From assembly GCA_002395085.1 (NCBI GenBank), contig DGVV01000080.1, forward strand, positions 1 to 20,528: a stretch of DNA of 20,528 nucleotides, in the 5' to 3' direction. A program made the position numbers and the translations under genes. The stretch is from Ruminococcus sp. UBA4275 (GTDB taxonomy: Bacteria; Bacillota; Clostridia; Oscillospirales; Ruminococcaceae). The stretch's first letter is position 1; each line of letters begins with the position of its first letter. Shown in pieces: positions 7,917 to 14,075 of this stretch. Under the pieces are notes generated by a model. That model worked only from the letters and a program-made list of their open reading frames with translations, ran no database searches and was not told where the DNA came from.

Positions 7917-8149
7917 TCTGATTGTGACCGAAGGTCTTTGTAGTAATCGCGCACTGAGGTGAGCCCCAGCAGATAGTCCACATTTGTGCGGTGCAATTCA
8001 GCGAGTGCGATCAGAATCTCCGTCGGGATGTCGCGCTGCCCCAGCTCATAATTACTGTAGACCTGCTGTGAACAGTGCAGATATTCTGCAACATCGCGCT
8101 GTTTCAGGTCTGCATCTTCACGCAGATCACGGATCCGCTGATACAGCAC
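7907..8149 (-). CDS. XRE-family helix-turn-helix regulator
   Basis: Small DNA-binding repressor of the Cro/C1 (XRE) family, 80 residues. The helix-turn-helix spans about residues 15-37 (core DVAEYLHCSQQVYSNYELG), followed by the DYLLGL ending common to clostridial XRE proteins. The C-terminus is a short charged tail; there is no sensor or protease domain. The frame is open to an ATG at 8179, but I place the start at GTG 8149. A GGGGAGGG ribosome site ends seven bases before it, and the usual family start (LYQRIRDLRE) falls there. The ATG lies beside the -10 box and inside a palindrome. Divergent to the membrane-protein gene at 8388, with several inverted repeats between them that are its likely operators. 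Confidence 0.88.
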   Translation of the reverse strand: MLYQRIRDLREDADLKQRDVAEYLHCSQQVYSNYELGQRDIPTEILIALAELHRTNVDYLLGLTSVRDYYKDLRSQSEQT

Positions 8150-8164
8150 TGCCAATCCCTCCCC

Positions 8165-8187
8165 GTATACTGATAGCATCAGTATAC
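8165..8187. promoter_or_regulatory. Perfect palindrome over the XRE promoter -10 box
   Basis: GTATACTGAT (8165-8174), spacer AGC, ATCAGTATAC (8178-8187): a perfect 10+3+10 inverted repeat. Its right arm contains TATACT on the minus strand (8186-8181), a good -10 box for the XRE gene, placing the transcript start near 8174 and giving a short leader to the GTG at 8149. It is a likely operator for autorepression, and different in sequence from the four repeats further right. Confidence 0.6.
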
Positions 8188-8189
8188 CA

Positions 8190-8206
8190 TACCGCAGATT
8201 GCTGTA
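8190..8206. promoter_or_regulatory. Operator-like inverted repeat, copy 1
   Basis: TACCGCA-GAT-TGCTGTA, one of four copies of TACYGCA-N3-TGCGGTA in this gap. It lies just upstream of the XRE -10 box, where a bound repressor would block RNA polymerase. Confidence 0.6.
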
Positions 8207-8214
8207 CCGTTCTT

Positions 8215-8231
8215 TACTGCAAATTGCCTTA
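8215..8231. promoter_or_regulatory. Operator-like inverted repeat, copy 2
   Basis: TACTGCA-AAT-TGCCTTA, the weakest copy: its right half departs from TGCGGTA at two positions. It overlaps copy 3 by two bases, so bound dimers would be in contact. Confidence 0.5.
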
Positions 8232-8246
8232 CCGCAGTTCGCGGTA
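8230..8246. promoter_or_regulatory. Operator-like inverted repeat, copy 3
   Basis: TACCGCA-GTT-CGCGGTA, a near-perfect dyad. It lies just upstream of the -35 position expected for the rightward promoter (-10 at 8274-8279). A possible extra half-site (TAACCGCGG) follows at about 8252. Confidence 0.6.
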
Positions 8247-8270
8247 AAATGTAACCGCGGATTTTGTTTG

Positions 8271-8279
8271 TGCTATACT
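8271..8279 (+). promoter_or_regulatory. Extended -10 element of the membrane-protein gene
   Basis: TGC directly before TATACT (8274-8279) makes an extended -10 box. No good -35 box is seen at 16-18 bases upstream, which fits an extended -10 promoter. Transcription would start near 8286, leaving a leader of about 100 bases before the ATG at 8388. Confidence 0.55.
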
Positions 8280-8301
8280 GTTTATAGGGTTTAGTAGTGC
8301 G

Positions 8302-8318
8302 TACTGCATTTTGCGGTA
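8302..8318. promoter_or_regulatory. Operator-like inverted repeat, copy 4
   Basis: TACTGCA-TTT-TGCGGTA, a near-perfect dyad located about 16 bases downstream of the predicted rightward transcription start. A protein bound here would hinder transcription of the membrane-protein gene. Confidence 0.6.
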
Positions 8319-8387
8319 CTGCTATGTAAACATATTAGCAATCAAGGTTTAATGAAATAACAAATATTGGGTGTGTAGGAGGTAAAG

Positions 8388-8882
8388 ATGGAAACATTAC
8401 TGAGTATTATAATGTTGATAATTATGGTTGGTCCCGCAATTATAACTTATTTTGTATGTTCACATGCAAACTACTCTGATTTGGATATATTCGGGTATAC
8501 TTTCTGCGCTTTCTGCGATTCAGGGCTTGTGTTAGGAATGGTAATCATGATTAGTTCCGCTATCCATAAGCGAAAAAAAGGCAATAATTCCAATTCGAGT
8601 TCAGGGGCATCCAGATCGAGTTCTGGCGGCTATTCAACATATGATTATGAGGAAAGACGCAGAGGTGATGCAGCATTACACGGGCGGTTATACGGAGATT
8701 TTAGAATTGACGATGATGATGAATATTTAGTTGACCAGTTCGGGGCACGCAGAAGAATTGAAAGCATAGACAGCGATGGTCTCCTGCACGATGAATTCGG
8801 ACAAGTTCACCTAAAGAGTATTGGAAGCTGGGATCGTGATGATAACGGAGATTACTGGTTCAATGATGAAAATCATTTTTAA
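8388..8882 (+). CDS. Small two-helix membrane protein of unknown function
   Basis: I do not recognise the family. The 164 residues begin with two hydrophobic segments (about 4-24 and 36-58), then a basic stretch HKRKKG, a Ser/Gly/Asn-rich flexible linker (about 65-83) and a very acidic C-terminal domain. The domain has two similar units beginning DQFG (116-119) and DEFG (135-138), each ending in a Ser-Ile pair, and closes with an Asp/Asn/Trp-rich tail. The arrangement suggests a membrane-anchored soluble domain. Start: ATG with AGGAGGT eight bases before it. The gene is visibly AT-richer than its neighbours and uses TTA, ATA and AGA codons they avoid, a sign of horizontal transfer. It is divergent to the XRE regulator and probably controlled by it. 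Confidence 0.75.
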   Translation: METLLSIIMLIIMVGPAIITYFVCSHANYSDLDIFGYTFCAFCDSGLVLGMVIMISSAIHKRKKGNNSNSSSGASRSSSGGYSTYDYEERRRGDAALHGRLYGDFRIDDDDEYLVDQFGARRRIESIDSDGLLHDEFGQVHLKSIGSWDRDDNGDYWFNDENHF

Positions 8883-8921
8883 TTATATGTTGCAAACTGC
8901 ACTCTATCAAATGACATAATA

Positions 8922-8962
8922 CAAACCGCCCGCCATGACCCAGTGTCACGGCAGGCGGTTTG
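8922..8962. terminator. Terminator closing the aromatic operon and the membrane-protein gene
   Basis: CAAACCGCC (8922-8930) pairs with GGCGGTTTG (8954-8962). Inside, GCC/GGC and TGAC/GTCA continue the stem past two mismatches to a 5-base loop. On the minus strand the stem ends in TTTG followed by TATTAT, right after the last operon gene (stop at 8969). It also lies 40 bases past the plus-strand gene ending at 8882, so it can serve both. Confidence 0.8.
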
Positions 8963-8968
8963 TGTGAT

Positions 8969-9301
8969 TCAGAGCTGATCCAGCTCCTGACCGAGCTGCG
9001 TGGACATCGACTTCATGATCTTCACCATGAGCGGCGTGTACTTGCGCAGCACTTCATCCTCTGTGAGCGCATCCACAGAAACATCCAGCGCAATTTCCGC
9101 ACTCGCAAGCGGTGCTGCCGGCACATCCGGACAGACACACTCGATGTACAGACAGGGCTTGCCCGTCTTCAGCGAATTCCGGACTGCCTGCCGGAAATCC
9201 AGCGCATACTTCGGATGCTGCATCTCTGCCATGATCTCCGGCTGCTTCTTCAGCGCCTCCGCGATCGAATCAAGCTGCTGATAAAATTCCAGTTCTGTCA
9301 T
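8969..9301 (-). CDS. Conserved-looking protein of unknown function at the end of the aromatic operon
   Basis: A 110-residue soluble protein with no signal peptide or membrane helix; I do not recognise a family. The N-terminal half is helical and charged (LDSIAEALKKQPEIM), and a central segment has two cysteines (YIECVCPD). A helical C-terminus carries a Met/Lys-rich stretch (LMVKIMKSMS). The start ATG has an AAGGAGA ribosome site six bases upstream that overlaps the aroQ stop codon; the two genes are 11 bases apart, so it is translated from the operon mRNA. It is the last gene before the terminator. Its good ribosome site and position argue that it is a real gene. Confidence 0.75.
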   Translation of the reverse strand: MTELEFYQQLDSIAEALKKQPEIMAEMQHPKYALDFRQAVRNSLKTGKPCLYIECVCPDVPAAPLASAEIALDVSVDALTEDEVLRKYTPLMVKIMKSMSTQLGQELDQL

Positions 9302-9312
9302 ATCAATTCTCC

Positions 9313-9744
9313 TTATTTCATGCGGTCTGCGAGAATGTGCATTGCCTCCAGATAGCCCGCAAAGCCCTTGCCCTTGACCGTCGCGATGCAGGCGGGGCGG
9401 ATGTACGACACCCGCCGGAAAGGTTCGCGTGTATCGGGATCTGTGATGTGAACTTCCACCGTCGGCACTTTTACGCCGTTTACCGCATCGAAAATGGCAA
9501 TGCTGGTGTGCGTATAGGCGGCGGGGTTGATGACGATGCCGTCCGCTGTCCCGTATGCAGACTGGATCCAGTCCACCAGATCGCCCTCATGATTGGTCTG
9601 CCGGCACTCCACCGTAATGCCCATATCTGCCGCTTCCGCCTCAATCATTGCAGTCAGATCGGCAAGCGTCTGCGTACCGTAATGCTCCGGCTCACGCACG
9701 CCCAGCAGATTCAAATTCGGCCCATTCAGCACGAGAATATGCAC
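9313..9744 (-). CDS. aroQ: Type II 3-dehydroquinate dehydratase
   Basis: Catalyses step three of the shikimate pathway, 3-dehydroquinate to 3-dehydroshikimate, in the cytosol as a dodecamer. The 143 residues are standard for type II enzymes. Visible motifs: the N-terminal ILVLNGPNLNLLG strand-loop, the lid Tyr in HYGTQTL, QTNHEGDLVDWIQ, NPAAYTHTS and the active-site His in VEVHITD. The start is GTG at 9744, chosen because GGAGGG ends six bases upstream and the protein would otherwise acquire a non-homologous tail. The first 53 bases overlap the end of the aroE-aroK gene in another frame, so the two are translationally coupled. Confidence 0.93.
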   Translation of the reverse strand: MHILVLNGPNLNLLGVREPEHYGTQTLADLTAMIEAEAADMGITVECRQTNHEGDLVDWIQSAYGTADGIVINPAAYTHTSIAIFDAVNGVKVPTVEVHITDPDTREPFRRVSYIRPACIATVKGKGFAGYLEAMHILADRMK

Positions 9745-10981
9745 AATAATCCCTCCAGATTTCCGCCGCAGCCTCCTCCGGCGTCTTGTTGTTTTCGATC
9801 TGCACATCTGCGAGCGCCTGATACAGCGGCATCCGGACTGCCTCCATTGCGTGCAGATCCGCACTGATCGAGAGCGGACGCCCCTCACGGCTCAGTTCCT
9901 CCACTGGCCGGCAGATCTGATAGATGTGACCGTTGCTGCGCAGCGGATCAAAGTTTTCGGGGCGGGTGACAACGCCGCCGCCCGTCACGAGAATAACGCC
10001 GCGCGCTGCACTCTGTTCCCGCACAACCTCCGATTCAACAGCGCGGAAACCTTCCTCGCCGGATTCCGCAAAGATCTCCGGAATGGTTTTGCCCGCTTTC
10101 TTCACGATCTCCGCGTCCAGATCAATCTGCCGTCTGCCGGTCAATGCTTCCAGCGCATCGCCAATGCAGGATTTGCCGCTGCCCGGCATTCCGATCAGCA
10201 CGATATTCTCTGCATCTGCCTGCATCTTTGCGCCGATCTCCGCGATTTTTGCATCGTCAACCGGCTTGCCGAAGAAATGTTCCGCCGCCTGCTTTGCCTG
10301 TGCCACCAGCATCGTCAAACCGCCCGCATACGGAATGCCCAGTGCCTTTGCCTGAAGCAGCAGCGCCGTCCGCTGCGGATTGTAGATCACATCCGCAACA
10401 CCGCGCAGATGCGGGAATTTTGTGAGATCTACCAGCGATTTGCCCGCGTGCGGATACATTCCCACCGGCGTCGCATTGACAATCAGCGTTGTGCTGTCAT
10501 AGAAGCGCGGCAGATCGTCATAGGTGAATTCCGTTCCGGCAAGATCCAGCACAGTCAGCGCTGCACAGCCGTCCAGCTTCGCAATCGCCTGAATCGTCTG
10601 TGAGACACCGCCGTTGCCCAGCACCAGCACATCTGCACCGGCAAAGGAAAGCCCGCCCGCGCGCATCATGCAGCGCAGACCGTAAGCGTCGGTATTGTAA
10701 CCCTTCCAGGATCCGTCTGCCTGCCGCACAAGCGTATTCACGCTGCCGATTGCCTCCGCAAGCGGATCGAGCGAGGCGCACAGCGGAATCACGTCCAGCT
10801 TATAGGGAATCGTGACATTGAGCGCCTGCAAGCGCGTATCTGCAAGGAAATCCGCAAGCTCCTCCGGCTCCAGTTCATAGAGCGAATAGTGCGGATTGCC
10901 CAGCGCCGCATGAATCTCCGGCGAGATGCTGTGTCCCAGCTTTCTGCCGATCAGTCCGTAAGGTGTTTTGAAATTTGTCAT
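9692..10981 (-). CDS. aroE-aroK: Fused shikimate dehydrogenase / shikimate kinase
   Basis: One 429-residue protein carrying two consecutive pathway enzymes. Residues 1-255 are shikimate dehydrogenase: SISPEIHAAL (18-27) for shikimate binding, catalytic Lys61 in NVTIPYK, Asp98 in YNTDAYG, the NADP-binding loop GNGGVSQ (122-128) and NATPVGMYP. Residues 258-415 are shikimate kinase: Walker A GMPGSGKS (264-271), DLDAEI (287-292), FRAVESEVV, the GGG loop (334-336) and the lid REGRPLS. Both catalytic sets look intact, so 3-dehydroshikimate can be reduced and phosphorylated by the same chain. The ATG has AGGAGGT three bases upstream of its spacer. The 3' end overlaps aroQ by 53 bases. I infer a true fusion, as the frame is uninterrupted and the linker short. 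Confidence 0.95.
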   Translation of the reverse strand: MTNFKTPYGLIGRKLGHSISPEIHAALGNPHYSLYELEPEELADFLADTRLQALNVTIPYKLDVIPLCASLDPLAEAIGSVNTLVRQADGSWKGYNTDAYGLRCMMRAGGLSFAGADVLVLGNGGVSQTIQAIAKLDGCAALTVLDLAGTEFTYDDLPRFYDSTTLIVNATPVGMYPHAGKSLVDLTKFPHLRGVADVIYNPQRTALLLQAKALGIPYAGGLTMLVAQAKQAAEHFFGKPVDDAKIAEIGAKMQADAENIVLIGMPGSGKSCIGDALEALTGRRQIDLDAEIVKKAGKTIPEIFAESGEEGFRAVESEVVREQSAARGVILVTGGGVVTRPENFDPLRSNGHIYQICRPVEELSREGRPLSISADLHAMEAVRMPLYQALADVQIENNKTPEEAAAEIWRDYCAYSRAEWAEFESAGRA

Positions 10982-11023
10982 AAAGACCTCCTGAAATGGA
11001 TAAACGGAAAACCGTTATGGCTG

Positions 11024-11042
11024 CGCTGAAGTCGTTTCAGCG
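11024..11042. other. Hairpin in the Pat-type GNAT/aroE-aroK gap
   Basis: CGCTGAA (11024-11030) pairs with TTCAGCG (11036-11042), directly after the stop of the upstream acetyltransferase gene. No T-run follows on the minus strand, so it is not a full terminator. It may be an mRNA processing or stabilising stem within the operon. Confidence 0.35.
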
Positions 11043-11945
11043 TCATTCTTCCAGCAGATATTTCACATCCGCCTGTATAAAGCGCATGACCTTATTGAAA
11101 TCGCGGCGCAGGATCGGATAATCCTTTGCAGCCGTGCTTGACTTCAGCAGATTCAGCACGGTTTCTGCGATGTCCGGAACGCGGGTCTGAACCAGCAGTT
11201 CCTCCAGCAAACCGCAGATTGCCGCCTCATCCGGCAGCAGCTTATTGTAATAGGGATCGAAGTATCCGTCAAGGCAAAGCAGCACACGGCGAATCTGCTG
11301 GAGATCATCGCCCAGCAGCACCGCACGCAGATGATCTGCGCCGCTTTGCACAAGCGCTTCCTCATCCGCACCGTATTCAATATGCATCCCGCAGCGGGGG
11401 ATCAGCGCACTTGTCCCCTTGTGCGCACCGACCAGCTTTTCCACCCAGAGCATATCATACCATGTGGAGAATTTGCACACACACTTCGTGAAGCGCCCGA
11501 CTGCCACAAAGCCCTCCTTCTCCGAAAGGCGCTTTGCCGCAATCGTCAAACGGGCATCATCCACCCCTGCCGGCAGCGGAATCTTGGCATAGAAATTCTG
11601 CACACCTGCAAGCTTTTCAATGTTCATCAGATTGTTCGCCAGCATCAGACCGATGCCGCGCCGCCGCTGATCCTGCGCAACAAAGACAAAAAGTTCACAA
11701 GACCAGTCACAGCACAGCCCAAGGCTCAGCGGCTGCGCATACGCAAAGCCCTGAATCACGCCGTCCTCCTCCGCAGCAATGATCGCATAACGCTGCGCAA
11801 TCTGCTTCATGCGCTGTGCAAATTCCGCCTCAGACGGCACATCATCCTCGAATACTGCCGCCGTATGTTTGACATACCATCCGTAAATTTCACGCATCCG
11901 CCGCATATCCTGCGCGGCTGCATCCCGAATGTTGATCTCTGCCAT
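11043..11945 (-). CDS. GNAT acetyltransferase with a C-terminal extra domain
   Basis: Residues 1-170 are a GNAT N-acetyltransferase resembling the phosphinothricin/methionine-sulfoximine (Pat) branch. The N-terminus INIRDAAAQDMRRMREIYGWYV, shown here as the block 4-25, has the Pat-like layout. EDDVPSEAEFAQRM and the acetyl-CoA loop QRRRGIG (93-99) follow, and a WYDMLWVEK end closes the domain. Residues about 175-300 are additional, mainly helical and acidic, with a YFDPYYNKLLPDE segment; I do not recognise them. The acceptor is unknown: an amino acid or antimetabolite is possible by family. It lies in the aromatic operon between pheA and aroE-aroK with a 74-base gap before it that holds a small stem (11967-11983). 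Start ATG follows an AGGTGA ribosome site. Confidence 0.82.
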   Translation of the reverse strand: MAEINIRDAAAQDMRRMREIYGWYVKHTAAVFEDDVPSEAEFAQRMKQIAQRYAIIAAEEDGVIQGFAYAQPLSLGLCCDWSCELFVFVAQDQRRRGIGLMLANNLMNIEKLAGVQNFYAKIPLPAGVDDARLTIAAKRLSEKEGFVAVGRFTKCVCKFSTWYDMLWVEKLVGAHKGTSALIPRCGMHIEYGADEEALVQSGADHLRAVLLGDDLQQIRRVLLCLDGYFDPYYNKLLPDEAAICGLLEELLVQTRVPDIAETVLNLLKSSTAAKDYPILRRDFNKVMRFIQADVKYLLEE

Positions 11946-11966
11946 ATTCTGTCACCTGTATCCTTT

Positions 11967-11983
11967 CTGCGGTTCTGCCGCAG
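11967..11983. other. Small stem-loop between pheA and the Pat-type GNAT gene
   Basis: CTGCGG (11967-11972) pairs with CCGCAG (11978-11983) around a 5-base loop. It lies just upstream of the next gene's ribosome-binding region. There is no T-tract, so it is not a convincing terminator. Confidence 0.3.
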
Positions 11984-12019
11984 CACCGCAATTTCCGTTT
12001 CGGTAAAAACAGTCTTCCG

Positions 12020-13168
12020 TCAGCCGATAATCTCCGTGTAATTGCCCAGCAGCGTGAAGGAATCGCAGGAACGTTCCAGCTCGCAAAGCAGACCCAGCAC
12101 GCCATCCTGATGCAGATTGCATTCCAGATCCATAAAGAAGCGATAGGAGAAATTCGTACCCGGAATCGGTATGCTCTCCAGCTTGACCATATTGATGCCA
12201 AGCGCGGAGATTTTCGCAATCATCTGATAGAGTGCGCCGGGCGCATTTGCACAGCTCACCATCATGCTGAGTCGTTCCGCACCTGTATAGCTCTCCGCGC
12301 CCTTCGTCACGCAGAGGAAGCGGGTGTCATTGTTCTCGGAATTCTGAATAGTATCCTCCAGCACCATCAGACCGTAAAGCTTTGCGCAGCTTTCGCCTGC
12401 AATCGCTGCAACGGTCGGATCATGCGCTTCAGCAGCACGCATTGCCGCGTGTGCCGTACTGATGCAGGGGACAACATCCACACCGCCCAGCGCCGCGATG
12501 AATTTGCTGCACTGACCCGCTGCCTGTTCATGCGTATAAATGGTCTTGATGTCGCTGAGTTTCGCCTCGCGCTGTGTCAGCAGAACGTGCCGGATCAGCA
12601 GACGCGCCGACCGAACAATGGTCAGATCCGGTTCGCGCAGCAGATCGTACACATTGCGCACCGAACCGTTTGAACTGTTTTCAATCGGCAGAACGCCGTA
12701 CTGACAAAGCCCTGCCTGTACCGCCTGCACAACTGCGCGGAAACCGTTGAGGAACATCAGATCGCCGCGCGGGAACAGCTTTTCTGCCGCCGCACCTGCA
12801 TGGCATCCCTCCACGCCCGAAACGGCAATGCGTCCGGACTGCGGAAAGACGTTCTTTTCATTTGCACAAAGCGCTGCCACACGCGCTGCAACCGTCGTTG
12901 CAGGGATAAGCTGTGCTGCCTGCCGTGCGCGGGAAAGTTCCAGAATCGTGCGGAAAAGCTGATGCGCCGCATCGCCGTACTCTGTACCCGCATTCTCGCG
13001 CACCTTCCGCAGAATCTCACGCTCCCGAACGGGGTCATACAGCGGACGGGATGTGTCACGCCGCTTGATGTCCGCAACAGTGTCAATCATCTCCATGCGC
13101 TGCACAAACAGTTCAAGAAGCTGCTTGTCAATGTCATCGAGCTTTGCCCGAACCTCCGGTAATTCCAT
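12020..13168 (-). CDS. pheA: Bifunctional chorismate mutase / prephenate dehydratase (P-protein)
   Basis: Converts chorismate to prephenate and then phenylpyruvate, the phenylalanine branch. The 382 residues hold an AroQ-type chorismate mutase (1-88, VRAKLDDIDKQLLELF, then DIKRRD), a prephenate dehydratase domain (about 105-288, with PIENSSNGSV and the catalytic Thr282 in the TRF motif, 282-284) and a C-terminal ACT domain (about 292-372) for phenylalanine feedback. The ACT domain keeps the GAL motif, but the usual ESRP motif reads ESIP (331-334). The ATG has an AAAGGAG site 10 bases upstream and follows a small membrane-protein gene by 32 bases in the operon. Confidence 0.94.
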   Translation of the reverse strand: MELPEVRAKLDDIDKQLLELFVQRMEMIDTVADIKRRDTSRPLYDPVREREILRKVRENAGTEYGDAAHQLFRTILELSRARQAAQLIPATTVAARVAALCANEKNVFPQSGRIAVSGVEGCHAGAAAEKLFPRGDLMFLNGFRAVVQAVQAGLCQYGVLPIENSSNGSVRNVYDLLREPDLTIVRSARLLIRHVLLTQREAKLSDIKTIYTHEQAAGQCSKFIAALGGVDVVPCISTAHAAMRAAEAHDPTVAAIAGESCAKLYGLMVLEDTIQNSENNDTRFLCVTKGAESYTGAERLSMMVSCANAPGALYQMIAKISALGINMVKLESIPIPGTNFSYRFFMDLECNLHQDGVLGLLCELERSCDSFTLLGNYTEIIG

Positions 13169-13200
13169 ATCTAATAAACTCCTTTATCGCTTTCGATGCG

Positions 13201-13506
13201 TTATTTTTGCATTTTCGCGGTGGATGCAATCACATAGATCACAATTGCGGCAGCCATTCCGCCCGCAATGTAAAACATCCGCTTTTCATGCAGCAAAACT
13301 GCAATGCCAGTCACCGCAAACAGCACCGCAATCAGCGTAAAAACAATACCTGACTGCCGGAAAAACGGCTTCGGATCGTCCTTCTCCGGATCAAACAGAT
13401 TGTTGACCGGCTTGCCGTTTTCTGTAAGCTGCAAGCCCGCAATCGCGCCGCTGAAGACCGCGCAGAGAAACAGCACGATCACCAGAATCCATTCCGTCGC
13501 CGTCAT
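13201..13506 (-). CDS. Small three-helix membrane protein of unknown function
   Basis: A 101-residue protein with a hydrophobic first segment (about 5-26), a polar loop rich in Asp, Lys and Pro (about 30-48), and two further membrane helices (about 53-71 and 78-95), ending in a basic tail. The arrangement resembles short DUF3784-like clostridial membrane proteins, but I cannot assign it. Its ATG overlaps the stop of the RimJ-type acetyltransferase gene by four bases (ATGA), a clear translational coupling, which supports it being real. No cofactor or substrate motif is visible. Its place between aroC and pheA is by operon membership only. Confidence 0.75.
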   Translation of the reverse strand: MTATEWILVIVLFLCAVFSGAIAGLQLTENGKPVNNLFDPEKDDPKPFFRQSGIVFTLIAVLFAVTGIAVLLHEKRMFYIAGGMAAAIVIYVIASTAKMQK

Positions 13507-14060
13507 ACAGATACTCCCGTCTCACGCGTGATGCAGTAACAAACTTCGCCCTCCGGCGATTCACCTGCGCGGCGGAAGCGTTCCACCGTCTCCGTGCGGT
13601 GCATCGCGGATTTTTCCAGTACACGCCCTGATTTCACATTCTCAGCGCGGTGATAGGCTTCCAGTTTGTCAAATTCCGTCTGCAAAAAACTGTAGGTGAT
13701 GACCGCCCTGAGTGCCTCACCCGCATAGCCGTTCCCCTGAAATGCCCCGCCGATGCAATACTCAATCTCAGCAGCACGAATATCGTCGTAAACACGGCAA
13801 AAAGCGATCATCCCGATATTCTGTCCGCTCAGTCGTTCCGCGATTGCCCAGCGGTAAAAATCCGCACGCGCATAACCGCTGAGATAGTTTTGCAGCAAGC
13901 CCTCAACTGCCTCCGCAGTCTCATAAACCGGCTCACCGTATTCATGCTGCACAGCCGGATCAGCCGCCCAGTTTGCAAGCATATCCGCAGCGTCATCCGC
14001 CGTAAAACGACGCAGAATCAGGCGTTCCGTGTCAATTGTCTGCGTTCCGGAATGTTTCAT
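13503..14060 (-). CDS. GNAT acetyltransferase, RimJ/RimL type
   Basis: A 185-residue cytosolic N-acetyltransferase of the Acetyltransf_3 (RimJ/RimL) group, which modifies protein N-termini or small amines. It has the typical opening TERLILRRFTADDA, a central WAIAERLSGQNIGMIAF strand region, IEYCIGGAFQGNGYAGEALRA as motif A with the acetyl-CoA loop QGNGYA, and the closing NVKSGRVLEKSAM block with the usual Asn-Ser/Gly-Arg-Val-Leu-Glu-Lys sequence. The start is ATG 14060: GGGAGGT ends five bases before it, whereas the GTG at 14063 is too close. It lies 15 bases downstream of aroC. The acceptor is unknown. Confidence 0.88.
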   Translation of the reverse strand: MKHSGTQTIDTERLILRRFTADDAADMLANWAADPAVQHEYGEPVYETAEAVEGLLQNYLSGYARADFYRWAIAERLSGQNIGMIAFCRVYDDIRAAEIEYCIGGAFQGNGYAGEALRAVITYSFLQTEFDKLEAYHRAENVKSGRVLEKSAMHRTETVERFRRAGESPEGEVCYCITRETGVSV

Positions 14061-14075
14061 CACGCACCTCCCGTC

